Assembly: GCF_001426545.1 (NCBI RefSeq)
Contig: NZ_LMEZ01000007.1
Coordinates: 62,001 to 126,000, forward strand
Source of the DNA: Mycobacterium sp. Root135
GTDB taxonomy: Bacteria; Actinomycetota; Actinomycetes; Mycobacteriales; Mycobacteriaceae
Direction of reading: 5' to 3'
Length of the DNA stretch: 64,000 nt
Shown here: one piece after another, positions 8,635-17,597 of the stretch
Position numbering within the stretch: the first letter of the stretch is position 1
Layout of the letters: each line of letters starts with the position of its first letter
Position numbers and translations under genes: made by a program
Notes under the pieces: model-generated
Database searches by the model: none
What the model saw: the letters and a program-made list of their open reading frames with translations, nothing else
What the model was told of the DNA's origin: nothing

Positions 8635-9696
8635 GTGGTCGAGTGGGACGTACCGCGCTCCTGTTCGGGCGCCGTGGTGATGGTCGAACTCGGCCTCGAG
8701 CGCGGATTGCCCGTCGACGTCGCCCTGCGCAACACCGGATTGACCATGACCCAGCTCGCCGACGGCGCCTACGACATCTCCGCCCGCCAGGAGTTCACCG
8801 TGGTGAGCAACGTGGTCGACGGTCTTGGCGACCCGCCCGGTCTCGGCGTGGAAGCCGGCATGCGGTTCCAACTGCCGCTGTACGGGACGTTCGCGTTCGC
8901 CCTCATCAGCAGTGCAACCATCCGGTCCGCGGTCGACACCATGATGCGCTCGATGAGTCTGACCTTTGCCTTCAGCAGCGTCACCCGTACCGCGTCCGGT
9001 GGAGGAACCCGATTCGTCTTCACCGCGGCAGGGATTCCCGAACGCCTGCAACGGTTCGTGGTCGAGCGGGACGTGGCGGGTACCCGCCGGTTGCAATGCG
9101 AGGCGTTTCCGGAGGCGCCTCCCCTGCCGGTTGACTTCGCCTTCCCGGCACCGGCCGCCGAACACGCCGATCGATACGAGGTGGCTTTCGGCGTCCGACC
9201 GCGTTTCGATGCTCCGCAGACGGCCATCACAGCGTCGGACGCCTTCCTCGATCTGACCATGCCGCATGCCAACAAGCAGGTCCGCGAACTCGCACTGGTG
9301 CAGTGCGACCGCCTGCTCGAGCACCGCAGGCCGCGCCGCGGGACGGGCCGACTCGTTCGGGACGCTCTGGTCCGCAACATCGGTGATCCGCCGACCGCGC
9401 GGGCCGTCGCCAGGGAACTCGACATCGGCGAGAGGACGCTTCGACATCGGCTGGCGGCCGAGGGAACCTCATACCGGGCGCTCGTCAACGAGGTGCGCGA
9501 GCGCCTGGCCGAGGAGTTCCTGGCCAACGGGATGGCCGTGTCGGAAATTGCCCACCGACTGGGTTACGCCGAGGTATCCAGCCTCTCGCAGGCCTTTCGG
9601 CGGTGGAAGGGCGTCGGGCCGCGCGACTATCGTCTGCTGAGGGCAGACCACCCGCCGACGGGTACGAATTCACCCGCAGCGGACCGGTCGTCGTAG
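8635..9696 (+). CDS. AraC-family transcriptional regulator (arabinose-binding-like N-domain)
   Basis: A 353-residue regulator. Residues about 20-190 match the N-terminal ligand domain of OruR/ArgR-like AraC proteins (DVALRNTGLTMTQLADG). The last 100 residues hold two helix-turn-helices (TARAVARELDIGERTLRHRLAAEG and MAVSEIAHRLGYAEVSSLSQAFRRW). The start is GTG 8635 because GAAGGGGG lies 4-5 bases upstream; the frame's longer version has an implausible Trp/Arg-rich N-terminus. It is divergent from the GMC-remnant/SDR/gabD2 operon, its likeliest target. Confidence 0.85.
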   Translation: MVEWDVPRSCSGAVVMVELGLERGLPVDVALRNTGLTMTQLADGAYDISARQEFTVVSNVVDGLGDPPGLGVEAGMRFQLPLYGTFAFALISSATIRSAVDTMMRSMSLTFAFSSVTRTASGGGTRFVFTAAGIPERLQRFVVERDVAGTRRLQCEAFPEAPPLPVDFAFPAPAAEHADRYEVAFGVRPRFDAPQTAITASDAFLDLTMPHANKQVRELALVQCDRLLEHRRPRRGTGRLVRDALVRNIGDPPTARAVARELDIGERTLRHRLAAEGTSYRALVNEVRERLAEEFLANGMAVSEIAHRLGYAEVSSLSQAFRRWKGVGPRDYRLLRADHPPTGTNSPAADRSS

Positions 9697-9745
9697 GATT
9701 CCATCGCCCGGCGACCGCCACGGCAACCACAGGACAGATAGCCCA

Positions 9746-11569
9746 ATGACCACCCCTCAGCGATTGTCCGGCCGCTACGAACTCGGGGAAATCCTCGGCT
9801 TCGGTGGCATGTCGGAGGTTCATCTCGCCCGTGACGTGCGGCTTCACCGCGACGTCGCGGTCAAGGTGCTGCGCGCAGACCTGGCCAGGGACCCCACGTT
9901 CTTCCTGCGCTTTCGGCGTGAGGCGCAAAACGCCGCCGGGCTGAATCACCCCGCGATCGTCGCGGTGTACGACAGCGGCGAGGCCGACACCCCCGACGGC
10001 CCGTTGCCGTACATCGTGATGGAGTACGTCGACGGCGTCACACTGCGCGACGTCATCCACGACAACGGTCCCGTCGAACCCCGCCGAGCCATCGAGATCA
10101 TCGCCGACGCCTGCCAGGCCCTCAACTACAGCCACCAGAACGGCATCATCCACCGCGACGTCAAACCCGCCAACATCATGATCGACAACGCGGGTGCGGT
10201 GAAGGTGATGGACTTCGGCATCGCCCGCGCGCTGCACGACGACGGCGCGAAGCTCACCCAGACCTCCGCGGTCATCGGCACCGCGCAGTACCTGTCGCCG
10301 GAACAGGCCAGCGGCGAGACCGTCGACGCCCGCTCCGACGTGTACTCACTGGGCTGCGTGTTCTACGAATTGCTCACCGGCGAACCACCTTTCGTCGGCG
10401 ACTCCCCCGTCGCCGTGGCCTACCAGCACGTCCGCAAGGACCCGCCGCCCCCGTCGCGCCGCAACCCGGCGTTGTCGCCCGAGCTGGACGCCGTGGTGCT
10501 CAAGTCGCTGGCCAAGAACCCCGCCAACCGCTATCAGACCGCCGCCGAGATGCGCAGCGACCTGATCCGCGTTCGCGACGGTCAAGCCCCCGTCGCGCCG
10601 AAGGTCTACACCGACAAGGACCACGCCGACCTCGCCTCGACCGCACCCGGCCACCGCCGGGTTGCCCGCGGCGGCAGCAGGCCGGGCCGACGGTGGCTGG
10701 CCGTGGGAGCGGTCCTCGCCGTGCTCGCGCTGGTGGTCACCGTGGCCGTCAACGTGTTCGTCGGAGACCGCCAACGCATCCCCGACCTCCACGGTCAGGG
10801 GCAGGCCGACGCCCAGGTGTCGCTGCAGAACCTCGGCTTCAAGACCATCGTCAACCCCGAGTCCAGTTCGACGGTCCAACGCGGCCTCGTCATCAGCACC
10901 GAGCCCGGAGCCGACGCGACCGCGCGGGCCGACGACACCATCGCCATCAACGTCTCGAGCGGGCCTGAGCAACGCCAGGTTCCCGACGTCGCAGGTCTGA
11001 GTCCGGTAGCCGCCACCAACAGGCTGAAGGAGAAGGGATTCGGCGACGTCGGGCGGACCGAGGCGGCCAACCCCACCGTGCCAAAGGGGGCTGTTTACGG
11101 CACCACTCCCGCCGTGGGCACGACGGCCGCGGTGACCGACGAGATCACCATCCTCATCAGTACGGGTCCCGGTTCCGTGTCACTGCCCGACATGGTGGGG
11201 CAGCCATTCGAGGCGGCGAAGGCCAACCTGGGCATCGCGGGCTTCACGAAGATTCTCAAGGTGGAGGTGGACGGGCTCCCACCGGTCGACCAGGTGGTGG
11301 CCATGGACCCACCGGCCGGCACCGAACTCGCCGTCGACCAGCCGGTGACCCTGAAGGTCTCCGAGGGCAATCAAGTCTCGATGCCCGAACTGGTCGGGAA
11401 GGTGTACGCCGACGTCCTGCAGACGCTGGCCGCCGCCGGCATCACCAGTTTGCCCACGAATGGGCCTGCCATCGACTCTGGAGCAGACGGCAGGGTCGTC
11501 CAACAGGATCCCCCGGCCAACGCCCCCGTGAACCGCGACGGCACGATCACCGTCAACTACGGGTCCTGA
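9746..11569 (+). CDS. PknB-like transmembrane Ser/Thr kinase with four PASTA domains
   Basis: A 607-residue receptor kinase nearly collinear with mycobacterial PknB. The kinase domain has a Gly-rich loop GFGGMS, Lys40 in VAVKVL, HRDVKPAN, DFG, and an activation loop TQTSAVIGTAQYLSPEQA that keeps the two threonines (171 and 173) autophosphorylated in PknB. A shortened juxtamembrane region leads to one membrane helix (LAVGAVLAVLALVVTVAVNV). Four extracellular PASTA repeats follow, starting near QRIPDLHG, RQVPDVAG, VSLPDMVG and VSMPELVG; these bind muropeptides or lipid II in PknB. The neighbours are an AraC gene and a permease, not pstP-rodA-pbpA-pknA, so this is probably a second, orphan PknB copy. 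Kinase activity is predicted intact. Confidence 0.9.
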   Translation: MTTPQRLSGRYELGEILGFGGMSEVHLARDVRLHRDVAVKVLRADLARDPTFFLRFRREAQNAAGLNHPAIVAVYDSGEADTPDGPLPYIVMEYVDGVTLRDVIHDNGPVEPRRAIEIIADACQALNYSHQNGIIHRDVKPANIMIDNAGAVKVMDFGIARALHDDGAKLTQTSAVIGTAQYLSPEQASGETVDARSDVYSLGCVFYELLTGEPPFVGDSPVAVAYQHVRKDPPPPSRRNPALSPELDAVVLKSLAKNPANRYQTAAEMRSDLIRVRDGQAPVAPKVYTDKDHADLASTAPGHRRVARGGSRPGRRWLAVGAVLAVLALVVTVAVNVFVGDRQRIPDLHGQGQADAQVSLQNLGFKTIVNPESSSTVQRGLVISTEPGADATARADDTIAINVSSGPEQRQVPDVAGLSPVAATNRLKEKGFGDVGRTEAANPTVPKGAVYGTTPAVGTTAAVTDEITILISTGPGSVSLPDMVGQPFEAAKANLGIAGFTKILKVEVDGLPPVDQVVAMDPPAGTELAVDQPVTLKVSEGNQVSMPELVGKVYADVLQTLAAAGITSLPTNGPAIDSGADGRVVQQDPPANAPVNRDGTITVNYGS

Positions 11570-11582
11570 CCGAGCCCCCCGG

Positions 11583-13064
11583 CTAGTTGGCGACGGAGGT
11601 GACCGGAGTCGGTTCCTCGCCGGGCTCGTGGTCGAGTACCTCGCGGTGGAAGATCATCAGGTACGCGAAGTAGACGCCACCGGCGGCGATGAGACCGATG
11701 ACGATGAGCACCGACGTCGACGCGTCTCCCGGCGTGACGAGCGCGAACAGGGCAATCGCCACCCAAATCAACGCGGCGACGGCGACCGGCATCTCGAACC
11801 GTCCCAGACTGAATCCGCCCTCCTTGTGGTCTAGGTTCTTGCGCACCGCCAGGTAGAGGATCACCGTCGCGCCGTAGATCAACGCCGGAAGGATCGTCGA
11901 CCCGATGATGAGCTGCAAAAGGGCCTGCCCGGGCAACGCCAGCATCAGCACGACACCCACGACCAGGATCAGAATCGTTGCCGCGATAGGTGTTTGAGTT
12001 TTGGGGTTCACGCGCCGCATCAGCGCGTGCGCGGGGAAGCGCTCGTCGCGTGCCATGGCGAACACCTGCCGCGAGCACGCCGCCATCACCACCATCCCGG
12101 CGCCGAACATCGCAAAGGCCAAACAGGCCAGCAGAATTCGCTCCGATATCGGGCCGAGCTGACTGCGAATGATCGCCGCGACCGGCGAACCGCTCGCCGT
12201 CACGGCCGGGATGTCCTTGATGGCGACGGTGAGCGCGATCAGGAAGACCAGACCCAACACCGCGGCCGCGACGACCGACGCCACGATCGCGCGCGGCACG
12301 CTGCGAAACGGATCCTTGGCCTCCTCGGCGAGGTTCGCTGCCGAGTCGAAGCCCACCAACGTGGTCAGACCCATGATCATTCCGGCCGTCAACCCGCCGC
12401 CGATGGCGAAGTAGGTGGGGTCGGCGGCGGTGACTCCCCGGGACGTCAGGTTCTCCAGGGTGCCGCTGCCGGTGAACACCATCACCGCTGCCAGCGCGAT
12501 CACCAGCACCGCGACGATGGCGAGTTCGACGCCGACCGCCCCGGAGGTGATCAGCCCGAGCAGACGCGTGGAGGCGATCACCAGCACCGCCTGGACGACG
12601 AGGATCACCACGGTGAGCACCCGAGCCGTGTCCTCGTCACTTCCCATGCCCAGCAACGGCATCAACGCTTGGCTGGCCAGGGCGTTGTCGATGGCCACCA
12701 CCGCGATCGCCAGGAACCAGAAGGTCAACCAGCCGAACAGCCAGCCCACCTTGGGGCTCGCCAGCCGCGACGCCCACTGGTAGGACGACCCGGTGAGTGC
12801 GATGCGCGCCGCGAACTGCGCGACCACCAGGGCCACCAGCGTCTGTCCCACCGAGGCGACGACCCACAGCCAGATGCCCACCGGCCCTGCGGTACCCAGC
12901 ACGACGCCGTAGGTGCCGAAGATGCCGACCGCCACCGAGATGAAGGCGAAGGAGATTGCGAATACCTGGAAGCCGCCCAGGGTGCGTTTCAGCTCGGCGG
13001 CATAGCCACCGTCGCCGGATTCACCGGTGTTGACCGCGGGGCCCGCCACCTCGTCTGCCGTCAT
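11583..13064 (-). CDS. APC-superfamily amino-acid/polyamine permease
   Basis: A 493-residue permease with about twelve hydrophobic segments. The first helix region is GGFQVFAISFAFISVAVGIFG, and there is an APC-type signature around GLTTLVGFDSAANLAEEAKD and PRAIVAS. Overall it resembles GABA/choline/ethanolamine-type APC carriers (HNM1/GabP-like). The start is ATG 13064 because AGAGAGG sits at the correct distance; longer starts would overlap the divergent gene's promoter. It is convergent with the kinase gene, with 13 bp between stops. The substrate is unknown. Confidence 0.85.
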   Translation of the reverse strand: MTADEVAGPAVNTGESGDGGYAAELKRTLGGFQVFAISFAFISVAVGIFGTYGVVLGTAGPVGIWLWVVASVGQTLVALVVAQFAARIALTGSSYQWASRLASPKVGWLFGWLTFWFLAIAVVAIDNALASQALMPLLGMGSDEDTARVLTVVILVVQAVLVIASTRLLGLITSGAVGVELAIVAVLVIALAAVMVFTGSGTLENLTSRGVTAADPTYFAIGGGLTAGMIMGLTTLVGFDSAANLAEEAKDPFRSVPRAIVASVVAAAVLGLVFLIALTVAIKDIPAVTASGSPVAAIIRSQLGPISERILLACLAFAMFGAGMVVMAACSRQVFAMARDERFPAHALMRRVNPKTQTPIAATILILVVGVVLMLALPGQALLQLIIGSTILPALIYGATVILYLAVRKNLDHKEGGFSLGRFEMPVAVAALIWVAIALFALVTPGDASTSVLIVIGLIAAGGVYFAYLMIFHREVLDHEPGEEPTPVTSVAN

Positions 13065-13196
13065 GGCCGACCTCTCTGAAGACACTCGCAGCGCCGCGCG
13101 CTGATGGCTCATTGTGAGGCACGCGACGCACTATTCGGCGCCATTGGACACCACTGGAATAAGCTTCCGCCGTTCGTCCGATGCAAGGGGTGCGCA

Positions 13197-15692
13197 GTGT
13201 CCAGCCAGGAGCGGCCAACCACGATCGAGGTGCGGGGCGCTCGCGTTCACAACCTCGTCAACGTCGACGTCGACGTGCCCCTGAACCAAATGGTCGCCAT
13301 CGCAGGGGTTTCCGGCTCCGGCAAGTCGTCGCTGGCGATGGGCGTGCTCTACGCCGAAGGGTCCCGCCGGTACGTCGAAGCACTCTCGACCTACACCCGG
13401 CGCAGGATGTCGCACGCCACCAAGGCCACCGTCGACGAGGTCCGACACGTCCCCGCGGCGCTTGCCCTGCGACAGCGACCGGGCGTTCCCGGGGCGCGCA
13501 GCACGTTCGGCACCTCGACGGAGCTCCTCAACGTCCTTCGCCTGCTGTTCTCCCGCCTGAGCGAGCACCTCTGCCCCAACGGCCACCGTCAGAAGCCGAC
13601 GATCGACGTGGCGGCCGGCCTCGACCTCACCTGCCCGGTCTGCGGCGTCACGTTCACCCCGCCGGGTGCCGAGGCACTGGCGTTCAACTCCGACGGGGCG
13701 TGCCCGACCTGCGGCGGCCTCGGGGTGGTCCGCGAGATCGACGACGCCCTGCTGGTGCCCGACCCTTCGAAGTCCATCTCCGACGGCGCGGTGGCGCCCT
13801 GGAAGATGATGGGGCTCACCGTCATGCCGCAGATGGTCGGCGAACTCGGCGTCCGCACCGACGTGCCGTACCGCGACCTCACCGACGCCGAGCGCGACGT
13901 CGTGCTGCACGGCCCCGCCGACAAGCACCTCATCACGGTTCCGTCGAAGAGCGGCAAGCTGTTCGAGGTCAACTTCACCTACCGCAACGCCCGCCTCGCC
14001 GTGCAGGAGGCACTCGACAAGGCCGCCAGCGAGGGCGGTCTCAACCGGGTCAACAAGTTCGTCCACACCGGGACCTGCCCCACGTGCCACGGCACCAGGC
14101 TCAGCGAGCAGGCCCTGGCCCCGCAGGTCATGGGACTCAACCTGGCCGAAGCCACCGCTCAGATGCTCGACGACGTAATCGCCTGGGCGCCAAGGGTAGT
14201 GGACACATTACCGAGTGACATGCGCTTGATGGCGACCGCGATCGTCACGCAGTTGCTCGAGATGGCGGGGCGCCTCGTCGAACTCGGCCTCGGCTATCTC
14301 GGTCTTGACCGCCCCAGCGCCACGCTGTCCACCGGTGAGCGGCAACGAGTTCAGCTGGCCCGCGCCGTGCGCAATCAGACCACCGGCGTGCTGTACGTCC
14401 TCGACGAACCGTCCATCGGGCTGCACCCGTCCAACATCGACGGGCTCAACGGCGTCATCCGGGACCTGTTGCGGGACGGCAACTCCGTGGTGCTGGTCGA
14501 CCACGACGTTCAGGTCCTTCGCGAAGCGGACTGGTTCATCGAGATCGGACCGGGATCCGGTAGCGAGGGCGGCACCGTCCTCGCCGAAGGCACGCTGGCC
14601 GATCTGGTGGCCAACCCGTCGTCGCTGATCGCCGGATTTCTCGACGGCTCCGAGCCGATTCGCGTGCGCGACACCGTGGCGTCCGAGAAGCTGTTCGACC
14701 ACGGTCGGATCCGGCTGTCCACCCGCCCTCTGCACACGGTGCACGCCCTCGACGTCGAAATCCCCAAGGGCAGACTCACCGCCGTCACCGGGGTGTCCGG
14801 GTCGGGCAAGACCACCATGGTCTTGGAGAGTCTGGTGCCGGCTCTGCAGACCGCCGCGGCCGGCGAACCGCTGCCGGGACACGTTGCGGCCGTGGAATCC
14901 TCGGGTGTCGAGCGCGTCAACGTCGTCGACGCCACCCCCATCGGCACCAACGTGCGGTCCACCGTCGCGACCTACAGCGGTGTGCTCGACGACCTTCGGC
15001 GCGCGTACGCCGCCCTCGAGGAGTCGACGCGGCGTGGCCTGACAACGTCGGACTTCTCCTACAACACCGGATCCCTGCGGTGCCCGCGGTGCGAGGGCAC
15101 CGGCCAGATCTCACTCGACGTCCAGTTCCTCCCCGACGTCGAGATCGACTGCCCGGTGTGCGACGGCACCCGGTACGACCCGGCGGCGAAGGACATTCGG
15201 CGGCCGGGTGGCCTGTCGCTGCCCGAAATGCTTTGCCTCACCGTCAAAGGGGCCCTGCGGGAGACCGAGGACCTGCCGAAGGTGCAGAAGAAGCTGCGGA
15301 CCCTGGTCGACCTCGGCCTTGGCTACCTGACCCTCGGCGAGGACACCCCGGCGTTGTCCGGCGGTGAGGCCCAACGGCTCAAGCTCGCAACCGAACTCGG
15401 CCGCAAGCAATCCGATGCACTGTTCGTGCTCGACGAGCCCAGCGTCGGCCTACATCCCCTCGACGTCCGGGTCCTGCTTGGGGTGATCGACCGCCTCGGC
15501 GCGAAGGGCGCCACCGTCGTCGTCATCGAACACGACCTCGACATGATCGCCAACGCCGACTACGTCGTCGACATGGGACCCGGCGGTGGCGCCGAGGGCG
15601 GAACCGTCGTGGCCACCGGCACGCCGGCCGAGATAGCCGGGTCCGCGGCGAGCGTCACCGGGCGCTATCTCAGCCCCACCATGTCTCAGTAG
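13197..15692 (+). CDS. Short UvrA-like ABC ATPase (UvrA2 class)
   Basis: An 831-residue tandem ABC ATPase related to UvrA. The first Walker A is GVSGSGKSSLAMG and the second VTGVSGSGKTTMV. ABC signatures are LSTGERQRVQLARAV and LSGGEAQRLKLATELG, Walker B segments are YVLDEPSIGLHP and FVLDEPSVGLHP, and zinc-binding CPTCGG, CPTCHG and CPRCEGTG/CPVCDGT motifs are present. It is over 100 residues shorter than excision-repair UvrA and appears to lack the UvrB-binding insert, as in UvrA2/DrrC-type proteins linked to tolerance of DNA-binding drugs. The GTG start at 13197 is preceded by AAGGGG. It is divergent from the APC permease. Confidence 0.85.
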   Translation: MSSQERPTTIEVRGARVHNLVNVDVDVPLNQMVAIAGVSGSGKSSLAMGVLYAEGSRRYVEALSTYTRRRMSHATKATVDEVRHVPAALALRQRPGVPGARSTFGTSTELLNVLRLLFSRLSEHLCPNGHRQKPTIDVAAGLDLTCPVCGVTFTPPGAEALAFNSDGACPTCGGLGVVREIDDALLVPDPSKSISDGAVAPWKMMGLTVMPQMVGELGVRTDVPYRDLTDAERDVVLHGPADKHLITVPSKSGKLFEVNFTYRNARLAVQEALDKAASEGGLNRVNKFVHTGTCPTCHGTRLSEQALAPQVMGLNLAEATAQMLDDVIAWAPRVVDTLPSDMRLMATAIVTQLLEMAGRLVELGLGYLGLDRPSATLSTGERQRVQLARAVRNQTTGVLYVLDEPSIGLHPSNIDGLNGVIRDLLRDGNSVVLVDHDVQVLREADWFIEIGPGSGSEGGTVLAEGTLADLVANPSSLIAGFLDGSEPIRVRDTVASEKLFDHGRIRLSTRPLHTVHALDVEIPKGRLTAVTGVSGSGKTTMVLESLVPALQTAAAGEPLPGHVAAVESSGVERVNVVDATPIGTNVRSTVATYSGVLDDLRRAYAALEESTRRGLTTSDFSYNTGSLRCPRCEGTGQISLDVQFLPDVEIDCPVCDGTRYDPAAKDIRRPGGLSLPEMLCLTVKGALRETEDLPKVQKKLRTLVDLGLGYLTLGEDTPALSGGEAQRLKLATELGRKQSDALFVLDEPSVGLHPLDVRVLLGVIDRLGAKGATVVVIEHDLDMIANADYVVDMGPGGGAEGGTVVATGTPAEIAGSAASVTGRYLSPTMSQ

Positions 15693-15845
15693 CGTGTTAC
15701 CGCACCCAAAGGGCCGTTCATCCCCGACAATCGGCAGGCGGTGATTCGCAGTGATCCACCGCCCTAACTGATGGGTGTGCGTGGACCACATGCGGCAAGT
15801 CGAACGAGTGGAACATCCGGCGGTCAATCGGGTGGGACTCGGCCC

Positions 15846-16652
15846 GTGTTGAGCTGGCTGGCGGCGGGGGCGCTCATCACCGTGGTGACGGTCGCCGTCG
15901 TGGTGAAGCTGCTGGCGCGCAGGCGTGCACCGGACCCCGGGTGGTTCATCGACAGCACCCGCGCCGCAGGAGCACTCACGGTGATCGGCACCATGTTCGC
16001 GGTGCTGCTGGCGTTCACCATCTTCTATGCGCTGCAGAACTACCAGCGGGCCCGCGACGGCGGCACCATGGAGGCCATCTCGGTCACCGAACTGCACAAC
16101 GTGGCCGACGTGCTCGAAGGACACGCTGGATCACGACTGCACGGCGACCTGATCTGCTACTCGCGAGCCGTGGTCGACCAGGAGTGGCCGGCCATGCAGC
16201 GCGGCGAATCGTCTCCCGCCGTGCAACATTGGGTCGACACGATGGTCACCGACTTCGCGGCCTTGAATCCGACCAACGCGCGGCAGGAAGCGGCCTACAG
16301 CCAGTGGTTCGACCAGCAGGCGCAGCGCCGCGACGGCCGCCGCGCCCGCGCCGCCGAGTCTGCCGCCTCGGTGCCGCCGCCGCTGTGGATCGTGCTCGGC
16401 ATCGGGGCGACGGCCATCCTCAGCTACATGTGCGTGCAGGCCGACCGCCGCGAAAGTGCCGTCATCCAAGCCGTTCCCATCGCGTTCGTGTCGGCGTTGG
16501 TGACCTCGGCGCTGCTCGTCGTGGCGTTCCTCGACCATCCGTACGACAGTTGGTCGGGCAGTATCCAACCCGACCAGATGCGGGTGACGTTGCACCTCAT
16601 CGACGACGGGCACGACGCGCCCTGCGATGCGCGGGGTGACCCGAAGGCTTAG
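15846..16652 (+). CDS. DUF4239 (bestrophin-like) membrane protein
   Basis: About 268 residues. There are two N-terminal hydrophobic segments (LSWLAAGALITVVTVAVVV and GALTVIGTMFAVLLAFTIFYALQNY), then a soluble section, then two C-terminal hydrophobic segments (LWIVLGIGATAILSYMCVQ and AVPIAFVSALVTSALLVVAFLDHPY). The pattern and the FAVLLAFTIFYALQNYQRAR segment fit DUF4239. The family's function is not established. The start is uncertain: GTG 15846 has GGGTGGGA upstream, while an in-frame ATG at 15771 has no ribosome-binding site. Confidence 0.7.
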   Translation: MLSWLAAGALITVVTVAVVVKLLARRRAPDPGWFIDSTRAAGALTVIGTMFAVLLAFTIFYALQNYQRARDGGTMEAISVTELHNVADVLEGHAGSRLHGDLICYSRAVVDQEWPAMQRGESSPAVQHWVDTMVTDFAALNPTNARQEAAYSQWFDQQAQRRDGRRARAAESAASVPPPLWIVLGIGATAILSYMCVQADRRESAVIQAVPIAFVSALVTSALLVVAFLDHPYDSWSGSIQPDQMRVTLHLIDDGHDAPCDARGDPKA

Positions 16653-16754
16653 GACCGCGCGGCACGGAGGAATCTCGTCAACGGATCCGGCCGTGGCCGT
16701 ATGGATTCCGTCAAGACGCTGGCAACGGCTGCCCGGCAACGGTGCGATGGTTGC

Positions 16755-16922
16755 ATGAGTGCTTATGCCGAGCCGGCTTCGTGGAGCGATCTGTTTCAGC
16801 TGTTGGCCATGTTGTCCGTCCCGGGCAGCGTCTTCATGACCGCGAGATACCTCAACCGCCGCGGCGAGCGACGAGATCGACGCGTCGACGCCACGCACCA
16901 GTCCGTGACCGCGCCTCGCTGA
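16755..16922 (+). CDS. Possible small membrane-associated protein
   Basis: A 55-residue frame starting MSAYAEPASWSDLFQLLAML, with one moderately hydrophobic stretch (LFQLLAMLSVPGSVFMTARYL) followed by a strongly basic tail. There is no good ribosome-binding site and I recognise no family. It may be noise in GC-rich sequence. It ends 6 bp from the convergent MarR gene. Confidence 0.3.
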   Translation: MSAYAEPASWSDLFQLLAMLSVPGSVFMTARYLNRRGERRDRRVDATHQSVTAPR

Positions 16923-16927
16923 CCCTT

Positions 16928-17431
16928 TCAGCCGTTGGCGCGACGCTTGCGCGGCGCGGCCGACCGGGGCGGCCGCGACCGCATGTGGTCACGCGCGTTC
17001 TCCATCATGTCCCCGAGGGTGCGCACATCGCCTTCGTCGAGGGAGTCGAAGAGCATCTCACGCACGACCTCGACGTGGCCGGGCAGGACCTTCGCGACGC
17101 GGGCGCGGCCCTCGTCGGTGACGTCGACGACGGTGGCGCGCTGGTCGTCCGGGGACGTCGCGCGCGTGATGAGGCCTTCCTTCTCCAGAAGCCCGGCCTG
17201 ATGTGTGAGCCCCGAGCGGCTGTAGACCACGCCGTCGGCCAGGTCGGTCATGGTCAACGGACGGTCGGCGTCGGCGAGTTTGGCCAGGATCTCGAACTGG
17301 ACGTAGCTCAAGCCGCCCTCGGCCTGCAGCTGCTGACGCACCGCGTACTGCAACAGGCTCACCGTCTCCGTCAAGGCGAAGTAGGCCCGCATCTGGGCGG
17401 GGTCGAGGGCATCGGCCATGTGCCTCAGCAT
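16928..17431 (-). CDS. MarR-family transcriptional regulator
   Basis: About 167 residues with a MarR winged helix: GGLSYVQFEILAKLADAD, LTMTDLADGVVYSRSGLTHQAGLLEKEGLI, then the wing RATSPDDQRATVVDVTDEGR. The C-terminus is basic (PRSAAPRKRRANG). ATG 17431 has GAGGTC upstream; an alternative ATG at 17419 has TGAGG. The start codon lies within a small AGCAT-A-ATGCT palindrome (17427-17437), a possible autoregulatory site. It is divergent from the topoisomerase operon. Confidence 0.88.
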   Translation of the reverse strand: MLRHMADALDPAQMRAYFALTETVSLLQYAVRQQLQAEGGLSYVQFEILAKLADADRPLTMTDLADGVVYSRSGLTHQAGLLEKEGLITRATSPDDQRATVVDVTDEGRARVAKVLPGHVEVVREMLFDSLDEGDVRTLGDMMENARDHMRSRPPRSAAPRKRRANG

Positions 17432-17498
17432 AATGCTTTGACCTCGAAGTTCCCCTGAGTCCGGGGCCCTACTGCCCCGCAATGTCCGGCCGTCGGGG

Positions 17499-17516
17499 GT
17501 ATGAGTCTGCTCATAC
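17499..17516. promoter_or_regulatory. Candidate MarR operator upstream of the topoisomerase pair
   Basis: GTATGAGTCTGCTCATAC is an inverted repeat with perfect 7-bp arms and a 4-bp spacer. It lies in the divergent promoter region, 82 bp before the topoisomerase start. The size and symmetry suit a MarR dimer. Binding is inferred from position only. Confidence 0.5.
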
Positions 17517-17597
17517 GCCGCCGCGGTTGCACGACGATGTCCGATCGGCCGTCTACGATTCCTGCGGCACACCCAAGAACGATGGAAGGGGCGCGCA

